Below the pieces are notes generated by a model. That model saw only the letters and a list, made by a program, of their open reading frames with translations, ran no database searches and was not told where the DNA came from. A program made the translations under genes and the position numbers. DNA of 64,000 nucleotides, taken from assembly GCF_000738005.1 (NCBI RefSeq), contig NZ_JHAL01000002.1:1114634-1178633 (forward strand), in the 5' to 3' direction. Origin of the DNA: Bifidobacterium crudilactis (GTDB lineage: Bacteria > Actinomycetota > Actinomycetes > Actinomycetales > Bifidobacteriaceae). Below, piece by piece: positions 62,706 through 64,000 of this stretch. Numbering within the stretch: position 1 is the stretch's first letter; every line of letters starts with the position of its first letter.

Positions 62706-63464
62706 GTGATGCGCAATTTCTTCGCCGTTCTGGGTGGCATGGGGACCTTGGCAACCGAAAGCTACATCAGACTGGTCGATAAGGCCACCCAAGCACATCA
62801 GGATCAGGAATTCCTGGATTACGTGGTGTTCAACAACGCCAGCGTGCCCGACCGTACTCAATTCATTCTCGGGGAAAGCGACGAGGACCCCTTCCCCTAC
62901 ATCGCGGACGACGTGCTGAAGGCGACCGAGATCGGCGCATCCTTCATCACCCTGCCATGCAATACCGCGCATCATTTCTTCGACCGCTTGCAGGCGCTGA
63001 CTCCCGTCCCCATTCTGCATATGCCCAACGAGGCGCTTGCCGAGATGATTCGCCGCTATCCGGTCGAATCACATCCTCGCGTCGGTTTCATGGGCACCGA
63101 AGGCAGCCTCAATTCGGGGATATACCGCAAAGGCGTGGAAGCCGCGGGCTACGCCTTTGAAGAACCGGACGCAGCCTTGCAGAAGGACATCAGCTATCTC
63201 ATCTATCACGATGTCAAAGACACCGGCGTACTCGAACGCGATCGCTACGAAGCGGTGCTGGACACCATGCTCAAGCAGCGCCACTGCGACGTGGTGATTC
63301 TGGGCTGCACCGAGCTGTCGGTCTTCAACGAAGCCTTCCCGATGCCCGAACTGCCCATCATCGATGCTCAGGAGATACTTGCCGTGAACACGGTGGCACG
63401 CGCACAATTACTGCGCAGCCAACAGGTCAGGAACGCTCCATCTTCTGAGACACCACGGCGGTGA
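62706..63464 (+). CDS. Aspartate/glutamate racemase family protein
   Basis: This is a cofactor-independent two-cysteine racemase. The N-terminal FFAVLGGMGTLATESYIRLVDK is the aspartate-racemase opening. The first catalytic Cys is in FITLPCNTAHHFFDRL and the second in VVILGCTELSVFNEAF. It would supply D-aspartate to the ligase encoded just upstream. GTG 62706 or ATG 62709 follows AAGGGG. About 252 residues. The 3' end overlaps the convergent smc gene by 38 bp. Glutamate racemase activity is an alternative, but the position beside a D-Asp-ligase-like gene favours aspartate. Confidence 0.9.
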   Translation: MMRNFFAVLGGMGTLATESYIRLVDKATQAHQDQEFLDYVVFNNASVPDRTQFILGESDEDPFPYIADDVLKATEIGASFITLPCNTAHHFFDRLQALTPVPILHMPNEALAEMIRRYPVESHPRVGFMGTEGSLNSGIYRKGVEAAGYAFEEPDAALQKDISYLIYHDVKDTGVLERDRYEAVLDTMLKQRHCDVVILGCTELSVFNEAFPMPELPIIDAQEILAVNTVARAQLLRSQQVRNAPSSETPRR

Positions 63465-64000
63465 CTCCATCCGAGCGCATCGTGATGCCGTAGAGCGCAT
63501 CCGCAATGCTCATCGTACGCTGCTGATGAGTGATGACGATCAGCTGGGCATGTGACCTCAGATCGTTCAGCGCATTGAGCAATCGTGTCAGATTCACGTC
63601 GTCCAGGGCTGCCTCGACCTCGTCCATGACGTAGAAGGGGCTTGGGCGGGCAGTGAAAATCGCGAAGAGCAGCGCCAGTGCGGTCAATGAGCGCTCACCA
63701 CCCGAAAGCAATGTGAGCTGTTTGACGCGTTTACCGGCCGGACTGGCTTCCACGATGACTCCGGAATGCAGCAGATCGTCCGGGTCCTCGAGACGGAGCC
63801 TACCGGTGCCTCCCGGAAACAGCGTGTTGAATACCGTGCCGAACGCCACGGCGGTATCGTCGAAGGCCTGTTTGAACACGTCGATCATCGTCGTATCGAG
63901 ATCCTTGACCAGCCCCAGCAGATCGTCACGCGAGGTGGCCACATCGTTGCGCTGCTCATTGAGGTACTGGTTGCGTGTCTGCAAGGCATCGAACTCTTCG
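63427..64000 (-). CDS. smc: Chromosome segregation ATPase SMC (C-terminal part)
   Basis: The last 190 or so residues of SMC; the gene continues past the right edge. The tail of the coiled coil leads to the head domain: VFGTVFNTLFPGGTGRLRLEDPDD, the ABC-signature LLSGGERSLTALALLFAI, the Walker B FYVMDEVEAALDD, and LIVITHQQRTMSIADALYGITM. SMC forms the condensin complex with ScpA and ScpB, whose genes lie 21 kb away in this window. The stop overlaps the racemase gene on the opposite strand. Confidence 0.95.
   Translation of the reverse strand, partial: EEFDALQTRNQYLNEQRNDVATSRDDLLGLVKDLDTTMIDVFKQAFDDTAVAFGTVFNTLFPGGTGRLRLEDPDDLLHSGVIVEASPAGKRVKQLTLLSGGERSLTALALLFAIFTARPSPFYVMDEVEAALDDVNLTRLLNALNDLRSHAQLIVITHQQRTMSIADALYGITMRSDGVTAVVSQKMERS

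Overview
The window looks like a chromosomal stretch of a high-GC Gram-positive bacterium, most probably Bifidobacterium or a close relative in the Bifidobacteriaceae. The evidence is a 24-residue actinobacterial ribosomal protein bL37, the actinobacterial DUF3710/DUF3159 pair, a CtpE-like P-type ATPase, xerD-parA-scpA-scpB in a row, an ECF sigma factor with a small partner, an isolated aconitase, and an LPXTG surface protein behind a poly-G tract. No phage, plasmid or transposase gene is visible. Most of the window is housekeeping DNA; the unusual material is in the intergenic repeats and in one small island at about 33.7-38.9 kb.

Layout. 0-17 kb: the end of a carboxymuconolactone-decarboxylase-like gene, miaA and miaB, a small alarmone synthetase, an aldo/keto reductase, a Bax-inhibitor-like membrane protein, aconitase, a calcium-type P-type ATPase, a lipoprotein, an RNA uridine methyltransferase, DUF3159/DUF3710 and exonuclease III. 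17-23 kb: a complete oligopeptide ABC transporter (fused DppDF ATPase, two permeases, lipoprotein receptor) with strong hairpins around the receptor gene. 23-33 kb: XerC, a MacB/LolD-type ABC exporter pair, prephenate dehydrogenase and dehydratase, and TypA/BipA. 33.7-38.9 kb: an array of 64-bp palindromes at an exact 93-bp period, an orphan DUF234-type ATPase with a further repeat copy on its other side, and a large sortase-anchored protein next to a G10 tract. 39-46 kb: an MFS transporter, the scpB-scpA-parA-xerD segregation cluster and infC-rpmI-rplT. 46-55 kb: MsrAB, a membrane-fused spermidine-synthase-like protein, thiamine pyrophosphokinase, a Spx/ArsC-like protein, gap, a YbaK-family deacylase, IspH, GalM and bL37. 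55-64 kb: sigma factor and partner, a DnaQ-like exonuclease, then cell-wall genes (FemAB-like transferase, DegT-like protein, an atypical MurE, an ATP-grasp ligase and an aspartate racemase), ending in the C-terminus of SMC.

How the genes work together. The last 7 kb reads as a peptidoglycan cross-bridge locus: MurE adds the third stem residue, the racemase would make D-aspartate, the ATP-grasp ligase would attach it to the side chain, and the FemAB protein could add further residues. XerC, XerD, ParA, ScpA, ScpB and SMC, all in this window, cover chromosome resolution and condensation. MiaA/MiaB, TypA, the RNA methyltransferase, IF-3, L35, L20 and bL37 serve translation.

The intergenic regions hold four unrelated families of small palindromic elements: (P) six ~71-bp palindromes ending in GATAACTGC/GCAGTTATC; (B) three 97-109-bp elements with 13-bp inverted termini TTGTGTAGGGATT and dissimilar interiors; (Q) the 64-bp palindromes in 93-bp register; and (R) three ~110-bp units with two hairpins each, whose stems vary with complementary changes. 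Several donate stop codons or the final codons of host genes. Together with the poly-G tract they are the least explained part of the window.
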